A DNA stretch of 64,000 nt, taken from NCBI GenBank assembly GCA_024697645.1, contig JAILFH010000114.1:1-64000 (forward strand), given 5' to 3'. Position 1 is the first letter of the stretch, and every line of letters starts with the position of its first letter. The notes under the pieces were generated by a model. That model had not been told where the DNA came from and did no database searches. It saw nothing but the letters and a program-made list of their open reading frames with translations. A program made the position numbers and the translations under genes. This DNA comes from Prevotella sp. Its GTDB lineage: Bacteria; Bacteroidota; Bacteroidia; Bacteroidales; Bacteroidaceae. Positions 36,393 to 45,671 of the stretch are shown here, one piece after another.

Positions 36393-39014
36393 TTATCTCC
36401 TCCTTTTGGCTTCAGTTGTTTGATTGTTGATTTCTTCCTGCCACGAGGTGAGTTGTGCATCGTCGTAGAACAAAGCACCGTCAATCTGGTGAACCACCAG
36501 GTCTGACGCATTATAAAGTTGCGTGGAGTTGATATTAGTCGCAGCCTGAATCCAGTATTCGCGACCAATGAGGTTGTAGTTGTTGCCCTTCACGACATTG
36601 CGTGTGTTGCCCAACTGGTCAGTGATAGTCATATGGCTGTCGTCGCAAGTCACCGTCACACTGAAGAATCGGTTGTTGTTCGGGTTCAGCGTAGAAGTCT
36701 CATACTTCACAGCGTTGTGAGGCTCACCACCGATGAACACCGAGTTATCCTGAATGTGATACTTCAGGAAGTTCACAATGCGATCTGCAATCACCTTGCG
36801 GGCTGCCTTCAACTTGTCGTTGTCGCCATCGAACTGCTCTGCGGTCAGGTCCTCATAGTCCTGCCAGTCGGGCAGATAACCGAGTTCGTGCAGACGCTCA
36901 ATCTCAGCGTCAGTCGGTACATAGACGGTGTAGTTATAGGCATCGAACAGACTACAGTTGTAGTCGGCACAGGTGTAACTGCCCATACGTGCTTTCAGCA
37001 GCGTATTGGCCGTACCACCATTGAGCAGCAGGTCGAAGAACTTCGTGCAATTCTCGCGGCCGTTCAGTGTCGAATAGAGCGAACGCTTACTCGACATCGG
37101 CATGCTCTCCTCCACGACGTACGACTTACCGTTACCAGAGGTCGTTTGGTCGTAGATGCGGGTCACGGTCAGCGGTATGTTGTCCTCAATCTGCAGACCA
37201 CCGGCGAGCGTCATCACGCCTTCCTGACCAGCGTTCTGCACCTTAATCACGCTACCACCCTTTGTGCGATAGAACGTGTGTCCGTCCTCGATGTTGCCAA
37301 CGATAATCAGATTGTCGAGCATGTCGCGCAGACGATTCTCCACCTGAGCGTCGCTTGCGTCGGTCAAGTCGCGTCCACCTTCAATGATCTGATGGTTCAC
37401 GAGGTCATAATTATATCTGTGCGCACGCACGCGCTTGCGATCAGTATCAAAATAGAACTCATACAACACCGACGTCGAATTTCCATACGTACAGGGGTCG
37501 ATGTAGTAGAGCATAGCACTGTTCGTCGGAATGATGAAACTGTAGTAAGAGTCCATAGAGTTCAGATAGGGCTCAAAGTCCAGATTCTCAATGGCCCAGT
37601 AGATCACGTTCATCGTGTTCTCATTCACCAGAGCGGGGAACGATACCGACGCATAGGAAGCAGGGGTGAACACCTTATTTAATAAATAGACCACACCGTT
37701 GCATCCCATGAAACAACTGTCCACATTCTCCTTCTTCACGCCGAGGGCCACCTTCGTTGTGTTGTCGACGATATTGTTGAACTTCGAGGGAACGGTCTCC
37801 GTGAACGTACGGATGAGGTTGATGTCGAGCATCTTCACCAGCACCTTCATCGGCACGTTGTCCCATGTGCCGTACATATCCTGCAGCACCTTACCATCGT
37901 GATTCCACCAATAGTCGAGCGAAGTGTTGTTCGGAACGAGGATTGCACCAGCGTCGTAGTGCAGGTCGCGACCTGCGGTGTTGGTGTACATATACTGGTT
38001 CCAACCCGGATCGAAGCCCAGATAGGCGTCGACGGTGTTGCCATCGGGATCGGTCTTCAATTCACCAGCGTTCGGACTGCCGTACTGGCCTGTGTTGGCG
38101 GTCGAAGAGAAATACTTCAGCGTAAACACAGAGTCGGTGTTGTTGTACAGACGATTGTACTCCTTCGTGGCAGCCTCATCGTAGTAGGGAGCGCAGAAGC
38201 GGTCGAGCAGCGAACTGAAGAGCGACATGTTGGCGTGAGAGCGGATAATCTCCACCATGTTGTCGGCCGATGTGGCCAGACCATCCATGCGCTGAATGTA
38301 ACCATTCTTGCACGTGATGTCGCGCTCAACAAGTTTCTTGCCGTTCACCCACGCGTCCTCAATCGTGTTCGACTCGCCATTGGTCAGGATGCTCAGGTCC
38401 TCGTCTGTAATGTTGTTGTGACGCATGAACACAGGAAGGAAGTGAATCATCGGCTTCGTGGTGTTGTCACGGAGCAGCACGATTCCGTTCTTCTTCTCCT
38501 TGTGCTTTGCCCAGAACTGCGTGTTCGGCATCTCGTCGGGATAGATGCGCGAAATCGAGTCAAAGACAGAGGCGGCTGTTTCGCGGCGCATGCACTGACC
38601 TTCCATCGGCGGGTTGCCACTCACGTTACTGAGCAGTTCCACCAAGTAGGCGTTGTTCACCATTGCGCTGTTGAACAGCAGTTTCTTTTGTGCGTTCGAC
38701 AGATCCTCGTACTTACGCACTCCCCAGGAGTTCGACTTGAAGAACTCATCGTACACAGCGTCATCTGCCACGAACAGGGTTTTACTACCTGTCTGGCTGA
38801 GCACTGCCGTCTGGTTCAAGTCATCGATCAACCGGAGTGTGTAGCCGTAGTCACCATCTTCCTGCAGTCGTTCGTAGATAGAGTTGCCGAGCCATGATGG
38901 CTGACCGACTAACTCGTCCTTATCGCACGACTGAAACAGTCCGGCACCAGTGAGCAACAGCATTGCTGACAACGCCGCTGCTCCAACTTTACTTTTCGGT
39001 ACGTAACTTTTCAT
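36393..39014 (-). CDS. FAS1 (fasciclin) domain lipoprotein 1, first gene of the operon
   Basis: The 873-residue lipoprotein has Cys30 in LFQSCDKDELVG. It appears to hold four FAS1-like units (about 45-225, 250-445, 460-640 and 655-860). Visible are ADDAVYDEFF, VNNAYLVELL, FIIPTNSAMLYYIDP, VYVPTDAEIERLHELGYL and IVNFLKYHIQDNS. Several units are degenerate. The C terminus is basic (TEAKRRR). It sits 3 bases upstream of SusC-1, so translation is probably coupled. Three FAS1 lipoproteins around two SusC/D pairs suggest a surface complex for a large protein or glycoprotein ligand. The ligand is unknown. Confidence 0.83.
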   Translation of the reverse strand: MKSYVPKSKVGAAALSAMLLLTGAGLFQSCDKDELVGQPSWLGNSIYERLQEDGDYGYTLRLIDDLNQTAVLSQTGSKTLFVADDAVYDEFFKSNSWGVRKYEDLSNAQKKLLFNSAMVNNAYLVELLSNVSGNPPMEGQCMRRETAASVFDSISRIYPDEMPNTQFWAKHKEKKNGIVLLRDNTTKPMIHFLPVFMRHNNITDEDLSILTNGESNTIEDAWVNGKKLVERDITCKNGYIQRMDGLATSADNMVEIIRSHANMSLFSSLLDRFCAPYYDEAATKEYNRLYNNTDSVFTLKYFSSTANTGQYGSPNAGELKTDPDGNTVDAYLGFDPGWNQYMYTNTAGRDLHYDAGAILVPNNTSLDYWWNHDGKVLQDMYGTWDNVPMKVLVKMLDINLIRTFTETVPSKFNNIVDNTTKVALGVKKENVDSCFMGCNGVVYLLNKVFTPASYASVSFPALVNENTMNVIYWAIENLDFEPYLNSMDSYYSFIIPTNSAMLYYIDPCTYGNSTSVLYEFYFDTDRKRVRAHRYNYDLVNHQIIEGGRDLTDASDAQVENRLRDMLDNLIIVGNIEDGHTFYRTKGGSVIKVQNAGQEGVMTLAGGLQIEDNIPLTVTRIYDQTTSGNGKSYVVEESMPMSSKRSLYSTLNGRENCTKFFDLLLNGGTANTLLKARMGSYTCADYNCSLFDAYNYTVYVPTDAEIERLHELGYLPDWQDYEDLTAEQFDGDNDKLKAARKVIADRIVNFLKYHIQDNSVFIGGEPHNAVKYETSTLNPNNNRFFSVTVTCDDSHMTITDQLGNTRNVVKGNNYNLIGREYWIQAATNINSTQLYNASDLVVHQIDGALFYDDAQLTSWQEEINNQTTEAKRRR

Positions 39015-39456
39015 GTTAGGCTTTTTTGTTATTTATATATTGATTTGAATTTAATTCTTTCATTCATTGCCCTCACCTCTACCCCATCGGGATTCCATTT
39101 GGGCTCGCGAAAAAGAACCTCCTTCGTTTTTAATCTCTTCGTTTTATTACATCACTAATTTGTATCATCGTTTATTTTTCCATCTTCTGCTTTCTCATCG
39201 TCTTGTGACTCATAGTCTTCTCATCTGCTTTCTCGTCCTCTTCTCATCTCGTTGTCTTGTAGTCTTGTAGACTTGTTGTCTCATTGACTCATAATTTCAA
39301 TTTCATCTTCTCGGTTCATCTTTTTCTTCATCAAATAGCATCAACTTGCTTTCTCTCATCATGTTATAATTCATCTTGTCATCTTTTCGACATGTAAACT
39401 AAGTGAAACGTAACCTTATAGACTCGTTGACTTGTAGACTCGTTGACTTGTCGTCT
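39015..39456. other. Intergenic region upstream of the SusC/D operon, repeat-rich
   Basis: It is pyrimidine-rich on the + strand with repeats such as CTTGTAGTCTTGTAGACTTG (39255-39280) and GACTTGTAGACTCGTTGACT (39428-39450). No gene is seen. The operon promoter should lie here. A near-match TACGTTTC (- strand, about 39405-39412) is the only candidate I found, with no good -33 partner. Transcription could also continue from the 39457 gene. Confidence 0.5.
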
Positions 39457-42003
39457 CTACTTCACCACAATCTTCACTCCCGATGTCTCCTTGCCGTTCA
39501 CGCCCTGCAGCATATAGATGCCAGGAACAATGTCAGCGGGAATCTCAAAGTAGCCATCGCGCATGAAACTCTGCGAATAAATCATCTGTCCTGCCTGATT
39601 GAACATTCTCACAGGCACTTGCAACTTGCTCGCTGCAGCAATGTGCATATAGAGTCGCTCACCACGACCGACCACCGTGCGCTCAGGCTCAATCCTGAAC
39701 TCAGCAGCCTTTGCCACCTCAGTGGGTTTCTCAATGGCAGTGATGAAATCCTGATCCTTGATGGTGCTCTTGTAGTCGTACCACTTCAGTTGCGCCTTTC
39801 CAGGCATATAGACGTTCTCGCCCATCTTCAGTCGATAGTCGAAGTGCTGCTTGCGCGTCGCGTCGCCCTGATAGATGTAGTCAGTGTTGCAGACAACCGC
39901 AAACACCACATTGTTCGCCGGCACATCCTGCAGTTTCATCACCACATCACCCTCACCCTCAATCGGCTGCGAGTAGTAAGTCCTACCCCTGCGGGTGCGG
40001 AAACAGAGTTGACAGGTCATATTCTTGCCCAGCGGCTTGAAGTGAATGCTGATCAGGTCACCCTTGTTACCGCTGACGTGCAGCGGAATCTGGTTCGCCC
40101 CACTCCATCCGGGAGTCGTTCGCCATTCGGGATACCACCAGCCCAGTGAGTCCACCTCGTTACATTTATACATATTGGCATAGGGCGTAGCCTGCCAGAC
40201 TTTTACTTTCTTCCAATACGGACTCCACTCCTGCTGTACGTTCAGCAGCCAGTTGTCGTCGAGCAACTTACGGCAGGCCATCGACCACTGACCGACGTCC
40301 ACCAGTGCCTGACGGGAGCGATACTCCATAATCAAGTGGCGCATCTGCTTTGCGCCCAGCGAGTCAGCCATTCCCTCCAACACACGGGTCTTGCAATAGC
40401 GCCAGATCCAGGGGATTGCGCCGCGACCCATAATCTCACTCAGGAAATGGGGGAACAGTTCGCCGTATTGCACACCACCGAGCAGATTTCTCCAGGTGCA
40501 CACCTGCTGCGAACCATTATACATATTCACACCCTCCGCACTCGGACCGCCAAACGAATCGTCGAGCAGCCAACCCGAATAGCACTCAATCGGCATGAAT
40601 GGAGCAATCATGTTGCCTGCGCTCAGATAGCCCATGCTCGTAGGAGCCACACCGCTCTTCGCCAACTCAGCCTCGCCCTGCAGCCAGGTGTTGCCACCTT
40701 CGTGGAACCACGCTGACTGCTTGCATCCGTCCAAATCAGCAAAAGTCGCATGTATACCTTCATGTACGCATGCATTCTGCTGTCCAATCCTGTCACCATA
40801 GGTGCATTCGGGGTCGAAACAATAGATGGGATAATAACTCAGGAACACCATCGGCCACGACGAGCCGTTATAATAAGTTGTGCTCTGCCAGCCGCCAGTA
40901 GCAGTGTTGGGAGTTCCCGCGTCGAAACTCAGGCCCGAGCCGTAACCATATACCTGACTGTAGTATCCGTTTCGGGCGCGTTTGTCGGGCGGCCAACCAA
41001 ACTCGTTGCGGAAGTAGGCGAAGTCCTCGTCCATCTTCTGAGCCAGCAATCGCATCGATTCCTCAGTGATCAGCGGGTTGGCCTTCGGGCCTACCGCCAC
41101 GCTCCACCATTCGCCGTGCACCTCCTTCGCCACGTTCACGTTCTCGGGCAGTCGTCCCTTCGTCGGAGCCGACAGTTCGGGATACTCCCAGCGGAAGTCG
41201 TAGTTCAGAGTCGGTGAATATTCGGGCCACTCGTAGGAGATGGAAGGATCAAACACATTATAATAGAAATCGGTCTCAGCGCCACACTGACGCAGATAGG
41301 TCACCTTGTATTGTCCTGCCTGCGTGGCAACAATGGTTGCTGTGGTAGCGGTCGTGCCGTCGGGCAGTGTCCACAGCCAGATGGGAGTTTCTTCCTCGCC
41401 GTCGGGCAGCGTCACCTTCGGAGCCAGCACAATCTGCTTGCCCTCTTCCCAGGCCACGACACTGTTGTCCTCGATCACTGCAGCCTTGCAGGCCTCACCG
41501 CGAACGCCATACACGCGCAACTCACGCAGACCGCAGGCCTTCTCGCTCTTCATGTAGAAACGCAGTCGGTTCGACGTCATCTCCACATCGGTCTCCGAGA
41601 GGTTTGTCTCGTCGGGTGCGGCGAGCGTTGCAGCCTTCACCCACTCATGTCCGTTCCACCAAGCCACATAGGCATCCGTGGGCAACAGCACACCTTCCTC
41701 CTCATTCAGTGCCCAGTAGGCGCGGATGTTCGTGAAGCCATTATTGCGGTCCCACGCCATCTCCACATACTCATACTGACCATAAAATTCCTCACCGTGG
41801 TTCGAACTCCAATAGTAATTGGCCGAAGTACGGTTGTCTTTGATAAGACTCAGCGGGTGCTCCTCCGAATCCACCGAGGCCGACACTTCTGACTGCGACG
41901 ACAGATTAGTCGCCGTCTGGGCACGCATTGCTGACGTCGATGCGAACAGGGCGACGATGACAAAACATGCAATCCTCATGACTGATAAGGGTGAGCGTTC
42001 CAT
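39457..42003 (-). CDS. Secreted HExxH metalloprotease-like protein with CBM32-like domain and sorting tail
   Basis: The 848-residue frame could also start at Met9 (MRIACFVIVALF), which gives a cleaner signal peptide ending AMRAQ. Residues about 30-155 look like an F5/8 (CBM32-like) domain, and about 160-245 like a PKD/Ig-like domain. A peptidase region follows with CVHEGIHATFADL (His414, Glu415, His418) and WFHEGGNTWLQGE (His434/Glu435). The second motif suggests a gluzincin-like third ligand. The end reads VPGIYMLQG...KIVVK, a T9SS-type tail. It is not closely like the three DUF6055-like proteins here. It has its own promoter, divergent from the 42341 gene. The substrate is likely a protein, which is inference. 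Confidence 0.72.
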   Translation of the reverse strand: MERSPLSVMRIACFVIVALFASTSAMRAQTATNLSSQSEVSASVDSEEHPLSLIKDNRTSANYYWSSNHGEEFYGQYEYVEMAWDRNNGFTNIRAYWALNEEEGVLLPTDAYVAWWNGHEWVKAATLAAPDETNLSETDVEMTSNRLRFYMKSEKACGLRELRVYGVRGEACKAAVIEDNSVVAWEEGKQIVLAPKVTLPDGEEETPIWLWTLPDGTTATTATIVATQAGQYKVTYLRQCGAETDFYYNVFDPSISYEWPEYSPTLNYDFRWEYPELSAPTKGRLPENVNVAKEVHGEWWSVAVGPKANPLITEESMRLLAQKMDEDFAYFRNEFGWPPDKRARNGYYSQVYGYGSGLSFDAGTPNTATGGWQSTTYYNGSSWPMVFLSYYPIYCFDPECTYGDRIGQQNACVHEGIHATFADLDGCKQSAWFHEGGNTWLQGEAELAKSGVAPTSMGYLSAGNMIAPFMPIECYSGWLLDDSFGGPSAEGVNMYNGSQQVCTWRNLLGGVQYGELFPHFLSEIMGRGAIPWIWRYCKTRVLEGMADSLGAKQMRHLIMEYRSRQALVDVGQWSMACRKLLDDNWLLNVQQEWSPYWKKVKVWQATPYANMYKCNEVDSLGWWYPEWRTTPGWSGANQIPLHVSGNKGDLISIHFKPLGKNMTCQLCFRTRRGRTYYSQPIEGEGDVVMKLQDVPANNVVFAVVCNTDYIYQGDATRKQHFDYRLKMGENVYMPGKAQLKWYDYKSTIKDQDFITAIEKPTEVAKAAEFRIEPERTVVGRGERLYMHIAAASKLQVPVRMFNQAGQMIYSQSFMRDGYFEIPADIVPGIYMLQGVNGKETSGVKIVVK

Positions 42004-42054
42004 TTAGGCTGCAATTTTAAGTGATAAAAATTAGTTAGTCTCTTAAAAACCTTA

Positions 42055-42086
42055 CAAAGGTACAATATTTTCTAAGGATTTGCAAA
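42055..42086 (-). promoter_or_regulatory. Promoter of the 39457-42003 gene
   Basis: On the - strand TACCTTTG (42055-42062) is an exact -7 box. TTTG (42083-42086) lies 20 bases upstream. Confidence 0.75.
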
Positions 42087-42148
42087 CATAATTAGAAAAA
42101 TTTTTTGAAAAATTGTATTTTAACACTTACACCCTATGGAGCCGCTGA

Positions 42149-42160
42149 AAAAATCGTCCA
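42149..42160. promoter_or_regulatory. AAAAATCGTCCA motif, candidate operator
   Basis: The 12-base motif is the same as that at 50157-50168 and complementary to those at 50234 and 50256. It lies between the divergent promoters of the 42003 and 42341 genes. Confidence 0.4.
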
Positions 42161-42229
42161 AAAAATAAAAAAATAATCCAAACACGTCGATTTAACAGAA
42201 AATTTCTTGCTAATTCAAAAAAAAATCAT

Positions 42230-42237
42230 TAGTTTTG
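42230..42237 (+). promoter_or_regulatory. -7 box (TAGTTTTG) for the 42341 gene
   Basis: TAGTTTTG fits TAnnTTTG. TTTCTTGC about 20 bases upstream (42203-42210) may serve as the -33 element. The leader would be about 100 bases and AT-rich. Confidence 0.6.
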
Positions 42238-42340
42238 CGAAATAAATTAGAACTATACCAAACCGAATAATTTTTTAAACTTTTACAAATTTGAAAATCA
42301 TTAATACTCAATTTATCAACCTAAAATTAATTAACATGTT

Positions 42341-44797
42341 ATGATTACTACCAAAATGAGAAATCTGCTGACAGCAGTCGTCTGCCTTTTCGCAGGCGTT
42401 TCGGCTCAGGCACAGTTCACCGGTGGTGTTGAACAATACCCCACCAGCGACTACCGCACGAAGGCCGTTAAGTTCAGTCTTACGGAAGTAGCAACCGCAC
42501 TGGGCACCGATGCCGCAACGTTTGCCGAGGCCTATACGGCATTCGTAGCAGCCGAGGCTCCTGAGGCCAACCTGCTCTTCCTGGCTAATCCCGACGGAAC
42601 ACTCTCCGACGTGTATTCAGCCAACGACAAGGGTTTCTACATCACCTCTGAGGGTGCTGCTGGCGTTTGGGATCAGACCGACCCCGCTACTGCTGGCACA
42701 TGGTTCGCTTCTGCAGCAGCCGATGCTGAGAACGACGTGTTCGCCTTCTACGTAGGTCAGTATCCCGACACACTGAAGGCTGGCGACAAGGTCACTGGCA
42801 ACTTCGTTGTGAAGTACAATGGTCAGGAGGCTAAGTTTGCCGTTTCGCTCAGCGTGATTGCAAAACCCGAGATTCCTGCTCCCACAACGCTCATCGAGAA
42901 AGATCTGAACATCGTCGGTGAGAAATCTGCCTCCATCGAGCAGTTCCCGCGTACTGGCTACGATGCCGACGCCGTACAGATTGAGGCCACCGACCTCGTC
43001 GAGAAACTCGGCTTTGAGAGTGGCGAACTGCTGGCCGACGTGCTGGGCGACGTGCTCTACTGCACATGGTACAACAGTGCCGACGTTGCTGAAGGCGGCG
43101 GTCTGAAGAAGGACTCGCTGACCAACACTTCTACCGCTGGCGCTCCTGGATTCTGGCTCCACGCAGTTCAGAACGAGAATGGTGAGGAGACCGGTGAGTG
43201 CTCTGCTGCTGCCTATGGCGGTGAGGACAAGTTCTACATTGAGGCATTTGCCTACAATGCTGAGACAGGCGTTCTCTCTTGCAACCTCGGACAATATCCT
43301 GGCGCCATGAAGGCCAACGAACAGTGGTACGCCAACGTCTACGTTCTCCGTGGCGACAAGGCTTACAAGTTCACCTACAACCTGAAGATCAACGAGCGCG
43401 AACAAGGCTCTGGCACAGAGGGTATGAACAAGATGGGCGAGGCTGAGATCAACTGCGAACTCTGGCCCGATGCTACCAACTACACCCACGTTGACGTCTA
43501 TCCCGACGTTGATGCCATTGCTGCCGCTCTCGGCTGCACAACCGACAACATGTCTATGCAGGCTCTCGACGACTCCGACAACTGGGCTACCTCTACTGCC
43601 AACAACGGTGGTTTCTGGTACAACGAGGTTGGTCGCGTTGTAGGCTATGGCACCAGTTCTTACTGGTTCATTGAGCCCGCTGTTGCCAATGACTTCTCTC
43701 TCCTCCACGTTGGTCAGTATCCTGGTCGCATCGCAATCGACGAGAAGTATAGCACCGTTCTCTACTTCGTCAATGGCGAGAACTACTACGCAGTCACCAT
43801 CAATATGACTGTTGTTCCCGAAAAGGTTGTTGATGGAGAATTCACTGAGGTTGCAAGCCGCACTATCAACATCCAGCAGATGCCCGACAACGGCTATGGC
43901 TGGTCTGAGGGCGTTGAGATTCCTACCGACTTCATCGAGCAGAACATCGGTTCTACTTGGGTTGTCTACGGTCTGAACACGCTCGATGAGAATGGCGAGG
44001 AGCGCGCAGGAAATGCTAAGTATAGCAAGAGTTACACTATCACTGAGAGCCCGGGCTTCTGGCTCAACAGCGACGGTCGCAACGCAGGCTGGGGCGATCC
44101 CGATGCTAAGTTCGGTATCAGCGCAGGTGGTCAGCAGAGCGGTAAGTTCAGCATGATCCAGTACCCGAATCGCTGCTCTATCGGTGAGGTGCTGAAGACA
44201 AAGATCTTCTTCGTCAACGAGGAAACAGCCGAGATGGTTACCTTCAACTTCAACTACTACATCGTTGAGAGCATTGTGGCTAAGGAAGTGGTTGGAACCA
44301 CATCTGTTACTTGCGTCGTTACTCCGAGTGAGGACGCTCAGGAAATCGACCTCGCTCCCGTAGCAGAGGCCCTCGGTGTCACAGTCGACGACCTGCTCAG
44401 CGACGACAACGAGTTCCTGAAGGGTGTTACCGATGGTCAGTACAGCAAGGGCTGGAAGGCTTCGCTCGGTATCAACTTCGACTACTCTGGTAAGTACGAC
44501 GAATACGGCGACATGTACATCTACTTCGACAATAGCGACGGCACCAAGTTGGTATCTGGTTCAAGCGACGATGTTGCTGAGGACTTCACGGCCGATGGTG
44601 AGTTCTGCTTCGATGTCGACAACAAGGTCTACACCTTCTACGTAAGATTCGTATCGCCTGAGGTTGCCGATGGCATCAACAATATTGCCACCGACACCAA
44701 GAAGAACGGCGCTATTTACGACCTCAGTGGTCGTCAGGTGAAGAAGCCTACTCGTGGCCTCTACATCCAGAATGGCAAGAAGTTCATCGTGAAGTAA
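42341..44797 (+). CDS. Secreted protein of tandem DUF4859-like modules with sorting tail
   Basis: The 818-residue protein may start at MITTKM or at the following MRNLLTAV (42356). The signal peptide ends SAQAQ. It is made of about five related units of 140-170 residues. Each has a GFWL/WF-type Trp motif and a GQYPG-like motif: VGQYPDTLKAG near 137, LGQYPGAMKA near 316, VGQYPGRIAI near 457, MIQYPNRCSIG near 605, and a degenerate last unit. I recognise the unit as DUF4859-like. The tail is GLYIQNGKKFIVK. No enzyme motif is seen, so a surface binding protein is likely. Single copies of the module end the proteins at 45672, 48159 and 55641. Confidence 0.78.
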   Translation: MITTKMRNLLTAVVCLFAGVSAQAQFTGGVEQYPTSDYRTKAVKFSLTEVATALGTDAATFAEAYTAFVAAEAPEANLLFLANPDGTLSDVYSANDKGFYITSEGAAGVWDQTDPATAGTWFASAAADAENDVFAFYVGQYPDTLKAGDKVTGNFVVKYNGQEAKFAVSLSVIAKPEIPAPTTLIEKDLNIVGEKSASIEQFPRTGYDADAVQIEATDLVEKLGFESGELLADVLGDVLYCTWYNSADVAEGGGLKKDSLTNTSTAGAPGFWLHAVQNENGEETGECSAAAYGGEDKFYIEAFAYNAETGVLSCNLGQYPGAMKANEQWYANVYVLRGDKAYKFTYNLKINEREQGSGTEGMNKMGEAEINCELWPDATNYTHVDVYPDVDAIAAALGCTTDNMSMQALDDSDNWATSTANNGGFWYNEVGRVVGYGTSSYWFIEPAVANDFSLLHVGQYPGRIAIDEKYSTVLYFVNGENYYAVTINMTVVPEKVVDGEFTEVASRTINIQQMPDNGYGWSEGVEIPTDFIEQNIGSTWVVYGLNTLDENGEERAGNAKYSKSYTITESPGFWLNSDGRNAGWGDPDAKFGISAGGQQSGKFSMIQYPNRCSIGEVLKTKIFFVNEETAEMVTFNFNYYIVESIVAKEVVGTTSVTCVVTPSEDAQEIDLAPVAEALGVTVDDLLSDDNEFLKGVTDGQYSKGWKASLGINFDYSGKYDEYGDMYIYFDNSDGTKLVSGSSDDVAEDFTADGEFCFDVDNKVYTFYVRFVSPEVADGINNIATDTKKNGAIYDLSGRQVKKPTRGLYIQNGKKFIVK

Positions 44798-44818
44798 ATC
44801 TCCGCAAACCCAATCAAT

Positions 44819-44853
44819 AAGAGGATGTGTCATCGGCACATCCTCTTTTTCTT
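44819..44853 (+). terminator. Terminator of the 42341 gene
   Basis: AGAGGATGTG (44820-44829) pairs with CACATCCTCT (44837-44846), followed by TTTTTCTTT. Confidence 0.9.
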
Positions 44854-44986
44854 TATGGCGACTTGTGCTTCGGCATGGGTCGCCTTGTCCTTTGTCAACC
44901 AGTTCAGGAAAGTAGGCGTCGACTACAACAGGGAATAATGGGATCACTGTCAACCTAAATCAAAAAAAGACATAGCAGAAAATGCC

Positions 44987-45233
44987 AATTGTTGTTTGTT
45001 GATTGTTGTTTGTTGCATTAAGGTCGAAATTAATTGGAAATGAATAGTGAGCAGGTGTGTGAATATCTTGAGTCGCCAAAAATTGAAATTAATGATAGGT
45101 AGAAAATTGTAAATTGTAAGAAGTATATTTTTATTATATATTATAATATATAATAACCCATAGGTATCAAGGGCATTTTGCATAGGGTCGGTACGTGCTT
45201 AATGCAACAAACAACAATCAACAAACAACAATT
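44987..45233. repeat. Perfect 35 bp inverted repeat flanking 177 bp
   Basis: The left arm 44987-45021 is the exact reverse complement of the right arm 45199-45233. The arms are themselves AAC/AAT-rich (AACAACAATCAACAAAC). The AT-rich interior has no ORF. Apart from this the area 44854-45430 holds no gene. Confidence 0.9.
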
Positions 45234-45276
45234 TACTATTTTCAATTCAAATAATCAACCACCTTTATACTTTGGA

Positions 45277-45342
45277 GAGCATTACTCTATTGGTTACGGA
45301 GCATTGCTCTATTGGTTGCGGAGCATTGCTCTTGAGTATACG
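45277..45342. repeat. Three tandem copies of a 22 bp unit
   Basis: Units start at 45277, 45299 and 45321 and read GAGCATT-A/G-CTCTATTGG with variants. The third copy has diverged in its second half. Confidence 0.75.
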
Positions 45343-45427
45343 GAAGCATCCTTTCGACTATCGAAAGGCATGCTCTGTATAAGGGACCCTCGACCCATCC
45401 TTCAAGGGACAGGTGTTCGGAGAAGCG

Positions 45428-45466
45428 CAAAAAAAACGCTCCCACACCTTCACAGGCATGAGAGCG
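45428..45466 (-). terminator. Terminator of the 45672-47864 gene
   Basis: On the - strand a CGCTCTC...GGGAGCG stem (45436-45466) is followed by eight T. It lies about 200 bases after the stop codon, so the transcript has a long 3' part. Confidence 0.65.
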
Positions 45467-45671
45467 CAAATCTAATTACATTAACTATTTAAATGAAAAC
45501 ACGTGCCTCACGGCATCCATGAAAACTAAAACTACATTTAACTAATATAATTTTATTTGATTCATACTTTAATCACCAGATTAAATTTCCCAAACATTTC
45601 AGGATAACGATACAATTTCTAATTCATTCAACTTATTGATATTTAACTAATTATTTCGATACGTTCACGAA

